A stretch of DNA of 64,000 nucleotides, taken from Bradyrhizobium sp. SRL28. GTDB lineage: Bacteria > Pseudomonadota > Alphaproteobacteria > Rhizobiales > Xanthobacteraceae. Positions 40,945 through 48,964 of the stretch are shown here, piece after piece; the first letter of the stretch is position 1; every line of letters starts with the position of its first letter. The notes beneath the pieces were generated by a model that was not told the origin of the DNA, made no database searches, and saw only the letters and a program-made list of their open reading frames with translations. The stretch covers positions 1-64,000 of the forward strand of contig NZ_JAHEAG010000018.1 in assembly GCF_018596315.1 (NCBI RefSeq). The letters are read 5' to 3'. The translations under genes and the position numbers were made by a program.

Positions 40945-41067
40945 GCGCTCTGCGCGATCAGTCACGACTTGCTCACGGCTGCGCTACGAAATCTCCTCAG
41001 CCCGGCCATCTTTTCGACCTTTGCCGGCCTAGCATCCTTGGCGTGCGTGTGGCGGGGAGTAGCGACG

Positions 41068-41250
41068 ATGGTGGTGGCAGAGCTTAAGACCAAGGTGGAG
41101 AAGTACGAGACGAAAGCCTCGCGCTGCGAACAGCAGGCGCGGGAAGCGACCGATAAGGCCGAGCAGAGCTTTTACGAGGTGCTCGCCGGTTACTACGGCA
41201 GCCTGGCAACGGATTTTCGGAAGATTCTCGAGAAGCGAGTGATCGCATAA
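41068..41250 (+). CDS. small coiled-coil protein, 60 aa
   Basis: MVVAELKTKVEKYETKASRC leads an uninterrupted amphipathic helix (EQQAREATDKAEQSFYEVLA), then GYYGSLATDFRKILEKRVIA. GGGGAG lies 9 nt before the ATG at 41068. Regular heptads suggest a coiled coil. Function unknown. REP1 starts 10 nt after the stop. Confidence 0.65.
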   Translation: MVVAELKTKVEKYETKASRCEQQAREATDKAEQSFYEVLAGYYGSLATDFRKILEKRVIA

Positions 41251-41260
41251 GCGGTTGCCC

Positions 41261-41338
41261 GTAGCCCGGATGAGCGTCAGTGAAATCCGGGGCGGTGGTG
41301 GCGTGGTCCCGGATGTCGCTAACGCGCATCCGGGCTAC
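41261..41338. repeat. REP1 element
   Basis: Arms GTAGCCCGGATG / CATCCGGGCTAC. Its right arm contains the stop codon (TAG on the minus strand) of the PanE gene. Confidence 0.85.
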
Positions 41339-42240
41339 CGCCGTGACAACTCCTTGCCCCGTTGCGCCAGCTTCACCATGACCTGCAGGGCGTTATTGGT
41401 TGGGGTGGGAATGCCGAGCTCGGCGCCCTTGCGCACCACATAGCCGTTGAGAAAGTCGATCTCGCTGGGCTTGCCGCGCGCAAGATCCTGCGCGGTTGAT
41501 GACATCTGGTTGGGCATGGCGGCGGGGATTTTCAGTATGTGTTCAATGATATCTTCGGGGATCGATACGCCGCAGGCACGCGCGACAGACCTTGCTTCCT
41601 GCACCGCGCTTGCGACGACGTTCCGGGTGCCTTCGACTTCCAGCATCGGTCCGTAGGAAATATCAGCCACGGCGGAAAGCGCGTTGAACGCGCAGTTGAT
41701 GATCAGCTTGCTCCATAGCGTGACCTCGATATCGTCAGCGATCGTGGCGTGGATGCCGGCGGCCGCAAGGGTTTGCACCAGCGCTTCGCTCGCGGCAGAG
41801 GCGCCGATGGCGAGGTCGCCGCCGCCGTGATGCCTGACGTGGCCGGGCCCGGCCATCTCGCTGCCGACATAGACCACCACGGGAATAACGGCGTGGCCGG
41901 TGACCGCGGCAAGACGCGGCGCATTGTCGACGCCGTTCTGCAGGCTGAGAACGGAGGTTTCCGGCAGCAAGCGTCCGGCGAGCGACTGGCCAGCTTGCTC
42001 GGTATCGGCCGATTTCACGCAAACCAGCACCAGATCGGGCGAGGCAAGCGCAGTTGCGTCGGTGGCGGCTTTGGCGGGCAGGTGGCCGTTGAAAGTCTTG
42101 GTGTCCAGCAGCAGGCCATGGGCGTTGATGGCGTCGACATGTGGCTGCCTGCCGATGAACGTTACGTCATGGCCGGCCTTGAGCAGCAGTCCGCCATAGT
42201 AGCATCCGACCGCTCCGGCACCGACGACTGCGACTTGCAT
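41335..42240 (-). CDS. panE: 2-dehydropantoate 2-reductase (ketopantoate reductase)
   Basis: A 301-residue NADP-dependent reductase. The N-terminus MQVAVVGAGAVGCYYGGLLL is the Rossmann motif of ApbA/PanE; VLVCVKSADTEQAGQSL and LSLQNGVDNAPRLAAV (the NGxxN block) follow, with the C-terminal domain carrying catalytic Lys and the TLWSKLIINCAFNALSAVAD helix (K and N), and SSTAQDLARGKPSEIDFLNG. Converts ketopantoate to pantoate for pantothenate synthesis. Many paralogs act on other 2-keto acids, so the exact substrate is not certain. Stop codon supplied by REP1. Confidence 0.9.
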   Translation of the reverse strand: MQVAVVGAGAVGCYYGGLLLKAGHDVTFIGRQPHVDAINAHGLLLDTKTFNGHLPAKAATDATALASPDLVLVCVKSADTEQAGQSLAGRLLPETSVLSLQNGVDNAPRLAAVTGHAVIPVVVYVGSEMAGPGHVRHHGGGDLAIGASAASEALVQTLAAAGIHATIADDIEVTLWSKLIINCAFNALSAVADISYGPMLEVEGTRNVVASAVQEARSVARACGVSIPEDIIEHILKIPAAMPNQMSSTAQDLARGKPSEIDFLNGYVVRKGAELGIPTPTNNALQVMVKLAQRGKELSRR

Positions 42241-42268
42241 GCTTTTCTCCCGTTCGGCTGACGCAGCG

Positions 42269-42340
42269 AGTAGGGCGGTGACGCCTTCTGCCTTCGCTCG
42301 TTGAGCAACAGTGGACGGGGTCGGCTAATCCGCCCCACGG
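42269..42340. repeat. REP2-like element, degenerate
   Basis: Starts GTAGGGCGGTGACGCC and ends GTCGGCTAATCCGCCC; the middle is rearranged. Upstream of PanE. The rest of 42341-42480 shows no gene. Confidence 0.55.
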
Positions 42341-42480
42341 CCCCTACTTACTACGTGCCAGTCCCAATGTGCGCGGCGTTACCGCCGTGCTGCCCGGCTC
42401 GCCGCATGCCTTCCGAACGAATGACTGCCTTTCTGCTAACTGGTTGGCCTCTCACTATTAATTGAGGGCAACGCGCTGCA

Positions 42481-42518
42481 TTGTTGCAATGCAATATCGT
42501 GATATCGCAATGCAACAA
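42481..42518. promoter_or_regulatory. 38-bp near-palindromic operator containing two TTGCnATGCAA motifs
   Basis: TTGTTGCAATGCAATATCGT followed by GATATCGCAATGCAACAA: 16 of 19 base pairs match around the centre. Each half holds a TTGC-AATGCA core also present upstream of genes at 4763 and 5864. It lies 46 nt upstream of the secreted-protein start, so it probably overlaps that promoter. Confidence 0.6.
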
Positions 42519-42563
42519 AAGAGGTATAGGTTGTGGCCTCGAATCGTACCCCGGAGAATTGAA

Positions 42564-42836
42564 GTGAAGAAGACTTACCTTTCCATCGCCGCCGCCGCAC
42601 TCTCGATTGCGGGGGCCACTGCCGGTTTTGCGGCGGAGTTGCCGAGCTATGAAGCGAAGGGGCTGCCGATATCGGCGGCGCAGGTGAGCGTGCTGGGAGC
42701 CGCTGATGTCAGGGAACAGTCGCCGGCGCTGACCTCTACAGCCACCGCGCATCAACTGGGCGTCCTGACACCGCGGACGACACGGACGGCCGAGACGGCC
42801 GCGCCAGCCCCGACCACCGGTCTCGCCATTCGCTGA
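42564..42836 (+). CDS. small secreted protein, 90 aa
   Basis: GTG start preceded by GGAG at 8 nt. Signal peptide VKKTYLSIAAAALSIAGATA ending GFA, mature chain of about 65 residues (AELPSYEAKGLPISAAQVSV and Thr/Ala-rich C-terminus). Short sequences ELPSYEAKGLPI and VSVLGAADV recur in many Bradyrhizobium secreted small proteins. Expression is likely controlled through the palindrome at 42481; the protein's role is unknown. Terminator at 42864. Confidence 0.72.
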   Translation: MKKTYLSIAAAALSIAGATAGFAAELPSYEAKGLPISAAQVSVLGAADVREQSPALTSTATAHQLGVLTPRTTRTAETAAPAPTTGLAIR

Positions 42837-42863
42837 CCGGCATCTCTATCGCCGCTTGAGCAA

Positions 42864-42888
42864 AAGCCCGCGACATCGTCGCGGGCTT
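42864..42888 (+). terminator. intrinsic terminator
   Basis: AAGCCCGCGAC-ATC-GTCGCGGGCTT followed by CTTGTCTTG, 28 nt after the stop. Confidence 0.8.
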
Positions 42889-43012
42889 CTTGTCTTGAAT
42901 GACAGGCTCCGCCGATTGCGCCGTACGCAAGCCGACCGGCGAGGGCTACGACGACGCGCATGTGATGGGTTAGCGGGTGTTCGCGCTGCCTTATTTCAGG
43001 TAGCATTGTCGC

Positions 43013-44419
43013 ATGAGCGAAACCGAGACCTTGTTTGCGGCTCTGCGGCAGTCGTCCGACGAAGCCGTTGTCGACATGCTCGAGCGCATGGTGCGGGATG
43101 CCCCCGATCATGCCTTGAACAAGATGAACGCGCTTGATCTCGCAGGCACGGAGGGGCTCGACGAAGATCGGGTCATCGCAGCACTGCTGAATGCCGTGGG
43201 GCTCGGCATGTTCGAGATGACATGGAACGTGATGTGCCCGAGCTGCGCCGGCGTTCTTTCCGCCAACAAGAGCCTGAAGACGCTAAATAGCGCGCAGTAT
43301 AATTGCGCTTTCTGCGCCGCGGGCTACGAGACGACGCTCGACAATCTGGTCGAGGTGACCTTCACGGTAAGCCCGCGCGTGCGCAAGATCGCGGCCCATA
43401 ATCCCGACGAACTGTCCGCGGCCGAATATTATCGCCAGATCTTCTGGAGTTCGGCGATCGATCTTCCGGACGATCTGGAGAAGCTGCTGGAGGACGTCAC
43501 GCTCGAAATCGTCGACTTGCCGGCAGGGGAGCGGGCCATCCTTTCCCTGCAGGTGCCGCAGGGCACGTTGATCGTGTTCGATCCCGTGACGCATGCGGCC
43601 CAGTTCCTGGAGGTCAGCGGCGAAGAGACCAGCGAGCGCCAGAACCTGTCGGTGATCTTCAACAGGGTTCAGGTTCCCGTCGACACTGTTACCTTGCGCC
43701 CCGGGCCGCTGCGCGTCGCCCTGGACAACCGCACCGACGGTCGCGTGTTGCCGGCGGTATGGGTCGCGAACCCGGCGCTGGACGACATCCTCAGGCGACG
43801 CAAGTCCGTTCTCACGGCAGCGCGCCTCCTCACCAATCAGACGTTTCGCGATATCTACCGGACCGACACGCTCGCCATCGGCCAGCGTCTCAAGATCTTG
43901 AGCCTGACGTTCCTGTTCAGCGATCTCAAGGATTCCACCGAGCTCTATGAGCGCGTCGGTGACCTCACGGCCTTCGATCTCGTCAACGAGCATTTCAGGC
44001 TGCTGCAGGAGATCATCGCGTCCGAACGGGGGGCGATCGTGAAGACCATTGGCGATGCCGTCATGGCGACCTTCGAGACACCCGACCGCGCCATTGCCGC
44101 GGCGATCCGCATGCGCGAGGCGATGAGCGATCTTGGCGCCGAGCGTCAGCATCAGAGCCTGCGCCTGAAGATGGGCATCCACGAAGGCTCATGCCTCGCG
44201 GTCACGCTCAATGGCCAGCAGGACTATTTTGGCCAGACGGTCAATATCGCCTCGCGCGTCCAGGGCCTTGCTGCCTCACGTTCGATCGTGGTGACGGAAT
44301 CGGTGGTGGAGAACGCCCATGCCCGGGCGCTGCTCGAGACCAACGGGCTGAAGCCGGCGCCCCGACGCGTGGCGTTGAGCGGAATCGCGGACAAGGTGTC
44401 GGTCTACGAGATTTCCTGA
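43013..44419 (+). CDS. class III adenylate/guanylate cyclase with zinc-finger-like N-domain (DUF5939)
   Basis: A 468-residue soluble cyclase. The C-terminal domain (about 295-465) has FLFSDLKDSTELYERVGD (first metal Asp), IVKTIGDAVMATF (substrate Lys and second Asp) and YFGQTVNIASRVQGLA (purine Thr, Asn and Arg), so catalysis should be intact; Thr in FGQTVN favours ATP. The N-domain carries Cys75, Cys78, Cys98 and Cys101 (MCPSC, CAFC), a possible zinc ribbon, matching the DUF5939 type. No membrane helices. The input signal is unknown. Stop followed at once by REP2. Confidence 0.92.
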   Translation: MSETETLFAALRQSSDEAVVDMLERMVRDAPDHALNKMNALDLAGTEGLDEDRVIAALLNAVGLGMFEMTWNVMCPSCAGVLSANKSLKTLNSAQYNCAFCAAGYETTLDNLVEVTFTVSPRVRKIAAHNPDELSAAEYYRQIFWSSAIDLPDDLEKLLEDVTLEIVDLPAGERAILSLQVPQGTLIVFDPVTHAAQFLEVSGEETSERQNLSVIFNRVQVPVDTVTLRPGPLRVALDNRTDGRVLPAVWVANPALDDILRRRKSVLTAARLLTNQTFRDIYRTDTLAIGQRLKILSLTFLFSDLKDSTELYERVGDLTAFDLVNEHFRLLQEIIASERGAIVKTIGDAVMATFETPDRAIAAAIRMREAMSDLGAERQHQSLRLKMGIHEGSCLAVTLNGQQDYFGQTVNIASRVQGLAASRSIVVTESVVENAHARALLETNGLKPAPRRVALSGIADKVSVYEIS

Positions 44420-44425
44420 CGGCGC

Positions 44426-44504
44426 GTAGGGCGGATTAGCGAAGCGTAATCCGCCGATTTGGTCGCGGATGGATGGCGGATTACGCTTCGCTAATCCGCC
44501 CTAC
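44426..44504. repeat. REP2 element (well preserved)
   Basis: GTAGGGCGGATTAGCGAAGC and GCTTCGCTAATCCGCCCTAC are perfect outer arms; inner arms GCGTAATCCGCC / GGCGGATTACGC. Starts 6 nt after the cyclase stop. Confidence 0.9.
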
Positions 44505-44660
44505 GAGCTAATCCTGTGTCGCAATCACCACACTCGAACGGAATCGCGCTGTGGAAACCGTGCCTGATCGCGTCCGGCCACGCTTCCGCCCGGATTCGGT
44601 CCCGCCATTGCCGCGTGTTGGTTTTCGGCTTGGGCTGGGGCGCGAGCGGGGGATTGCAAC

Positions 44661-45251
44661 ATGTCTTCCATTGGCTGCACCAGTATTTCGTGCGTCGACG
44701 TCAGAGCCGGCCGTACTCAATTTGAACCGCCGTTGATCCCGGCCGCGCGTGCAGGGAAATTCATACGGCTGCTTGCTGTCTCGCTCGCAGCCGCATCCCT
44801 TGCGGCCTGCGCGCAGTCCTCGGTCGTCACTCAGAAATCCGAACTTCGCGCCAGCAGGCAGGCGTCGCTGGATCAGGATCGAATGGCAACGCCCATGATG
44901 AAGAGGCGCGTGGCCGCAGTGAAAAAGCGTACCTCGGTCGCATCGCGCAGGGATGCGGGCGACAACAAGACGCCCTCGCATGGAGTTGCGAGCTTCTACA
45001 CTGAGGGAACGAAGACCGCGAGCGGCGAAAAGTTCAACACGCTCGACATGACCGCCGCGCATCCGACGTTGCCGTTCGGCACCAAGTTGCGCGTGACAAA
45101 CGTCGCGAGCGGCCAGTCGGTGACGGTACGCGTCAATGACCGCGGTCCCTATATTCGGGGGCGTGTTGTCGACGTCTCCTATTCCGCGGCCGACGCGCTG
45201 GGAATGGTGGGGAAGGGTGTTGCCAAGGTCAAACTCGACGTCGTGCAGTAG
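44661..45251 (+). CDS. rlpA: RlpA-like septal ring lytic transglycosylase lipoprotein
   Basis: A 196-residue protein with a DPBB domain about 110-195: HGVASFYTEGTKTASGEKFN, MTAAHPTLPFGTKLRVTNVA and VNDRGPYIRGRVVDVSYSAA are the RlpA hallmarks, including the catalytic Asp/His surroundings. A signal peptide with lipobox LAACAQ lies about residues 33-50; the first 30 residues after the ATG at 44661 are unlike a leader, so the real start may be a non-standard codon further in. Acts on denuded peptidoglycan at the septum; no SPOR domain here. Confidence 0.85.
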   Translation: MSSIGCTSISCVDVRAGRTQFEPPLIPAARAGKFIRLLAVSLAAASLAACAQSSVVTQKSELRASRQASLDQDRMATPMMKRRVAAVKKRTSVASRRDAGDNKTPSHGVASFYTEGTKTASGEKFNTLDMTAAHPTLPFGTKLRVTNVASGQSVTVRVNDRGPYIRGRVVDVSYSAADALGMVGKGVAKVKLDVVQ

Positions 45252-45323
45252 CGGGTAGCGCGCGGGGCCTTGGCCGGGCTCGGGAGCCTGGCCGGCGAAA
45301 GGTGGACAAAACCAGGAATCCGT

Positions 45324-45353
45324 GCCATATAGAATGCCATATATTTATGGCAT
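45324..45353. promoter_or_regulatory. operator of ParS/RES operon (ATGCCATA repeats)
   Basis: ATGCCATA-TATT-TATGGCAT is a perfect inverted repeat (45334-45353), and GCCATATA is also repeated directly at 45324. It ends 12 nt before the antitoxin start; antitoxin autoregulation is likely. Confidence 0.65.
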
Positions 45354-45365
45354 CAGGTAGCTACC

Positions 45366-45848
45366 ATGACTGCATCAAAACACCCAACGCGCGGCGGCAA
45401 AACCGTACGCGGGATTGCCGCGCGAGCCAAATCGCTGCGCAAGGGCAGCGCCGCTGCCGCTCACAAGTCAGATAAGCCCTTGATGCTGAGCAAGCCTCTC
45501 GTCTCCCAATTCTTCGATCCCAAGGGCTTTGTGATCGTCGATCGTGTCGCGGAACGCTTTGGCATGTCCAAGCAGCAGTTCGCCGAAACTATCGGCGTCA
45601 AGCCCGAGACGGTGTATCGCGTGACACGTGTTTCGGCCCCGAAAACGCAGGCCCGCGCCACCGAAATGCTGGAAATCGTCGGCCGCATCACGGGTTGGGC
45701 TGGCGGCGAAAAACAAGCGATGGCGTGGTATCGCGCGGAGCCGATCGCTGCCTTTGGCGGTCGCACCGCCGAATCCCTAGTGAAGGAAGGCAAGGCGGCT
45801 GCCGTCCGCGATTATCTCGATCACATCGCCACTGGTGGCTTTGCTTGA
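45366..45848 (+). CDS. MbcA/ParS/Xre-type antitoxin
   Basis: A 160-residue protein: basic N-terminus, helix-turn-helix-like segment about 55-95 (VDRVAERFGMSKQQFAETIG, VKPETVYRVTRV) and the C-terminal MbcA/ParS domain EMLEIVGRITGWAGGEKQAMAWYRAEPIAAFGGRTAESLVKEGKAAAVRDYLDHI; the AFGGRTAxxLV turn is diagnostic. Pairs with the RES toxin directly after it, which its C-terminus would bind at the active site. The stop overlaps the toxin start. Autoregulation through the repeats at 45324 is expected. Confidence 0.92.
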   Translation: MTASKHPTRGGKTVRGIAARAKSLRKGSAAAAHKSDKPLMLSKPLVSQFFDPKGFVIVDRVAERFGMSKQQFAETIGVKPETVYRVTRVSAPKTQARATEMLEIVGRITGWAGGEKQAMAWYRAEPIAAFGGRTAESLVKEGKAAAVRDYLDHIATGGFA

Positions 45849-46372
45849 GATGGCAGAGCGTTTGCTATCGCGGACATGATCCGAGGTGGGCGTGGTCGCC
45901 GACGTCGGGCGATGGTGCGGCGGCGAAGGGCGGACGGTTCAATCCGGTCGGCACGCCCGCGCTTTACCTGGCGCTGACGATTGAGGGAATGTTGACCGAG
46001 ATGGGCCATGGCTTCGGGCATCGCATCGACCCGCTCACCATCTGCTCCTACAACGTAGACGTCGAAGATATCATCGATCTGCGAACGGACGCGGCGCGCG
46101 CCACCGAGGATATCGATCTCGCGGCGTTGTCATGTGCATGGGCTTACGATCGCGCCAACGGTCGGACGCCCGCGTCGTGGAACATTTCCACGCGGCTGAT
46201 TGCAAAAGGCGCTGCCGGAGTTCTGGTGCCATCCTTCGCAAATGGCGCTCGGCCGGACATGTCGAATCTTGTCCTGTGGCGGTGGGGGGCGTCTCTTCCC
46301 CATCTGGTTCAAGTGCACGATCCAGCCGGACGTTTGCCAAAGGACCAGTCGTCCTGGCCTGCTTCAAGTTGA
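45845..46372 (+). CDS. RES-domain toxin (NAD+-degrading type)
   Basis: About 175 residues of RES domain: VCYRGHDPRWAWSPTSGDGA, AKGGRFNPVGTPALYLALTI and NGARPDMSNLVLWRW hold the conserved Arg/Tyr/Ser of RES toxins, which cleave NAD+ and cause growth arrest. An ATG at 45850 would give MAERLLSRT and then a stop. The RES frame is instead open from a TTG at 45845 that overlaps the antitoxin stop (TTGA). I take that as the start; a one-base disruption is the alternative. Order antitoxin then toxin as usual for this family. Confidence 0.85.
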   Translation: MRWQSVCYRGHDPRWAWSPTSGDGAAAKGGRFNPVGTPALYLALTIEGMLTEMGHGFGHRIDPLTICSYNVDVEDIIDLRTDAARATEDIDLAALSCAWAYDRANGRTPASWNISTRLIAKGAAGVLVPSFANGARPDMSNLVLWRWGASLPHLVQVHDPAGRLPKDQSSWPASS

Positions 46373-46397
46373 CCAGCGACCCATTGGCTCGTCCGGG

Positions 46398-47462
46398 CTA
46401 CGGGCTACCCAGGATGTCCGATAGCGCCGACAGCAGCCGGTCGATTTGCCCGTCGGTGCCCACTGTAATCCGCAGATAGTCGGAGATACGAGGCGCGGAA
46501 AAATGGCGGACGATCACCGCCCGTTGGCGCAATGCCGTGGCCAGCGCCGCGCCCTCGTGCGCCGGATGACGCGCGAAGACGAAGTTGGCGGAGGACGGCA
46601 GCACTTCGAAACCGAGCCCGACCAGTCCGCGGTTCAGCCGCTCGCGGCCTTCGATCACGCGAGCGCGGCTCCGTTGAAAATAGGTTTCGTCCTCCAGCGA
46701 GGCGATGGCGCCGGCCTGGGCGGGCCGGCCAAGGGGATAGGAATTGAAGCTGTCCTTCACCCGGGTGAGCGCCTCGATCAGGTCGGCGTCGCCGATCGCA
46801 TAGCCAACCCGCAAACCCGCCAGGGCCCGGGACTTGGACATGGTTTGAACGACCAGAAGGTTCGGGTGGGAGGCGATCAGCGGTATCGCGGTCTCGGCGC
46901 CGAAATCGACATAGGCCTCGTCGATGACGACGGGAGCGTCAGGATGCTCCTCCAGCAGGGTAACGATCTCGGCCCGCGACAGCGCAACGCCTGTCGGCGC
47001 ATTGGGATTGGGCACGATGAGCGCGCCGGCCGGCCGGCGATAGTCGGAACTGCGGATTTGCATGGCCTGATCGAGCGGCACGGCCTCGTAGGCGATGCCG
47101 AACAGCCGGCAATAGACCGGGTAGAAACTGTAGGTGATATCAGGGAAGAGCAACGGCGCATCATGCTTCAGCAGAGCGGCGAAGGCGTGCGCTAGCACCT
47201 CGTCCGAGCCGTTGCCGACGAACACTTGCTCTGACTGTACCTGGTGGTAGGTGGCCAAGGCAGCCCGCAGCGTAGTGGCCTGTGGGTCCGGATATAGACG
47301 CAGCGCATCAGTCGCCTCGCCGCGGATCGCTTCCAGAGCGCGCGGGGAAGGACCAAACGGACTTTCATTGGTGTTGAGCTTGACCAACTCCGCCATGCGG
47401 GGCTGTTCGCCTGGCACATAGGGCTTCAGGTCGTGCGTCAAGCGGCTCCAGAAGCGGCTCAT
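46398..47462 (-). CDS. hisC: histidinol-phosphate aminotransferase
   Basis: A 354-residue class I/II PLP aminotransferase: VKLNTNESPFGPSPRALEAI at the N-terminus, QVFVGNGSDEVLAHAFAALL (cofactor phosphate region), VPNPNAPTGVALSRAE, VVIDEAYVDFGAE (PLP Asp/Tyr) and the Schiff-base Lys in VQTMSKSRALAGLRVGYAIG. This is the HisC layout; broad-specificity aromatic activity is common in such paralogs. Converts imidazole acetol phosphate to histidinol phosphate. Converges on the RES gene. Not in a his operon, so it may be a paralog of the main hisC. Confidence 0.88.
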   Translation of the reverse strand: MSRFWSRLTHDLKPYVPGEQPRMAELVKLNTNESPFGPSPRALEAIRGEATDALRLYPDPQATTLRAALATYHQVQSEQVFVGNGSDEVLAHAFAALLKHDAPLLFPDITYSFYPVYCRLFGIAYEAVPLDQAMQIRSSDYRRPAGALIVPNPNAPTGVALSRAEIVTLLEEHPDAPVVIDEAYVDFGAETAIPLIASHPNLLVVQTMSKSRALAGLRVGYAIGDADLIEALTRVKDSFNSYPLGRPAQAGAIASLEDETYFQRSRARVIEGRERLNRGLVGLGFEVLPSSANFVFARHPAHEGAALATALRQRAVIVRHFSAPRISDYLRITVGTDGQIDRLLSALSDILGSP

Positions 47463-47479
47463 TTTTTGTCCTGCGGATA

Positions 47480-47557
47480 GTAGCCCGGATGGAGCGAAGC
47501 GAAATCCGGGGTGGTGTTAGAGTGATCCCGGATTGCGCTGCGCTTCATCCGGGCTAC
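47480..47557. repeat. REP1 element
   Basis: Arms GTAGCCCGGATG / CATCCGGGCTAC, inner CGAAATCCGGG / CCCGGATTGCG. Its right arm contains the stop codon of the PdxY gene (minus strand). Confidence 0.85.
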
Positions 47558-48402
47558 GGGGTGATCGAGATACATTCGAACTTGCGCTCCGGGTTAACGA
47601 GCAACTCCGCGCTCTCGACGATGCGCATCTCCTCGGTACCGCTGGTCGCGGTGCGTTCCAGTACGGCGAAGATGGCGGAGGCGGCGTGGCTGAGCGCATC
47701 CGGCGTGTCGGCGCCGCTGATACGCGCGGCGACCAATAGCGCGGCAAACAGGTCGCCAGTGCCGTTCGGGCTGATCGGCAGTTTTGGGGTGCGCACGCGA
47801 AAGGACCTTGCGCGTTCGACGGCGAGCGTCTCGATCTCGCCCTCGGGTGTATCGGCGAGCTCGGCGCTGGTGATCACCACCGTCCCGCGCGCCATGAACG
47901 CGCGCGCCGCCTTGAGCACCTGATCGATCGTCGCAGCCTTCGCTCCGCTCAACCATTCGAATTCGAAATGATTGGGCGTGATGATATCGGCAAGCGGACA
48001 CAAAAGGTCGCGCACCAGCGGCGGGATGTCGGTATGGACGAACAGGCCGCGGTCGCGGTCCCCGAGCACGGGGTCGCAGCAATAAAGCAGCGCGGGATTT
48101 TTGGCCTTGGCGCGCGCGACAAAATCCGCGACCACGGCGGCGTTGTCGGCCGAGCCGAGATAGCCCGACAGGATCATTTGCGCCGCATCGACCGCGCCGC
48201 GCTCCTCGATCCCGCGCAGCAGATCGGCAACGAGCTCTGCATCGAGCACCCGGCCGCGGACGGTCGGGTAGCCCGGCCGGTTGCTTAGCAAGGTGGTTGG
48301 CACCGCCACCACGTCGATCCCGTGCATCTGCATGGGAAAGACCGCGGCGCTGTTGCCGACGTGGCCGTAGGCGACCTGTGACTGAATCGAAATTACGTTC
48401 AT
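47554..48402 (-). CDS. pdxY: pyridoxal kinase
   Basis: A 282-residue ribokinase-like enzyme: MNVISIQSQVAYGHVGNSAA is the pyridoxal kinase N-terminus, then LSNRPGYPTVRGRVL (substrate lid), YCCDPVLGDRDRGLFV, ITPNHFEFEWLSG, and the catalytic anion hole PNGTGDLFAALLVA with Asp base. Phosphorylates pyridoxal in the salvage route to PLP. Length normal. The TAG stop is part of the REP1 arm. Adjacent to hisC (PLP-dependent) but 91 nt apart with REP1 between; no operon evidence. Confidence 0.93.
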   Translation of the reverse strand: MNVISIQSQVAYGHVGNSAAVFPMQMHGIDVVAVPTTLLSNRPGYPTVRGRVLDAELVADLLRGIEERGAVDAAQMILSGYLGSADNAAVVADFVARAKAKNPALLYCCDPVLGDRDRGLFVHTDIPPLVRDLLCPLADIITPNHFEFEWLSGAKAATIDQVLKAARAFMARGTVVITSAELADTPEGEIETLAVERARSFRVRTPKLPISPNGTGDLFAALLVAARISGADTPDALSHAASAIFAVLERTATSGTEEMRIVESAELLVNPERKFECISITP

Positions 48403-48511
48403 GGTTAAGTCTGGGGATTATCTGATTTGGCGGGGCGGGAACCTTCCGAGGTTAACACATTGGTTATTTGTTTGCGGGCATTTTCACAACCTCATTAAAC
48501 AGGGAGGCACC

Positions 48512-48781
48512 ATGTCTGACGTCACCATTCCCGGCGGCCGGATTCGTTCTTTCGTTGAGCGCATCGAGAACATCGACACCGAATTGCAGGAATTGAACGA
48601 GCAGAAGAAGGAAGTATTTTCGGAGGCCAAGGGCGAAGGGTTCGATGTAAAGATCCTGAGGGAGATCATCAAGCTGCGAAAGCAGGACCAGGACGAGCGC
48701 GACGAGCGCGAAAGCCTGCTCGATCTGTACATGCGCGCAATGGAAACCGCGCCGCCGGAGAAGGTGGCGAAGGCGGCCTGA
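48512..48781 (+). CDS. gapR: GapR-family (DUF2312) nucleoid-associated protein
   Basis: An 89-residue helical protein ending with the family core EVFSEAKGEGFDVKILREII followed by KLRKQDQDERDERESLLDLY. This is DUF2312, the family of Caulobacter GapR, which binds overtwisted AT-rich DNA ahead of replication forks and transcription as a tetramer and stimulates gyrase and topoisomerase IV. Start at 48512 with AGGGAGG 5 nt upstream. Length and blocks agree with GapR, so the role is likely the same. REP1 begins 12 nt after the stop. Confidence 0.9.
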   Translation: MSDVTIPGGRIRSFVERIENIDTELQELNEQKKEVFSEAKGEGFDVKILREIIKLRKQDQDERDERESLLDLYMRAMETAPPEKVAKAA

Positions 48782-48792
48782 GCGAAGCGATT

Positions 48793-48931
48793 GTAGCCCG
48801 GATGAGCCAACGGGTCGCGCGAATGCGCGCCCCGCGACGAGCGCAATTGCGCTCGCCCAGTGATGACAGGCTCCGCGATATCCGGGGCGGTGTAGAGTGG
48901 TCCCGGATGTCGCTACGCTCATCCGGGCTAC
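48793..48931. repeat. REP1 element with 65-bp inserted module
   Basis: Usual REP1 arms, but the left side is interrupted by CCAACGGGTCGCGCGAATGC and GCGCCCCGCGACGAGCGCAA, a GC-rich hairpin module also found in the copies at 57745 and 59411 and alone at 37238. Confidence 0.8.
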
Positions 48932-48964
48932 TCGCCGTCTCCTTCGTCCGCGTAACACGCAGCC

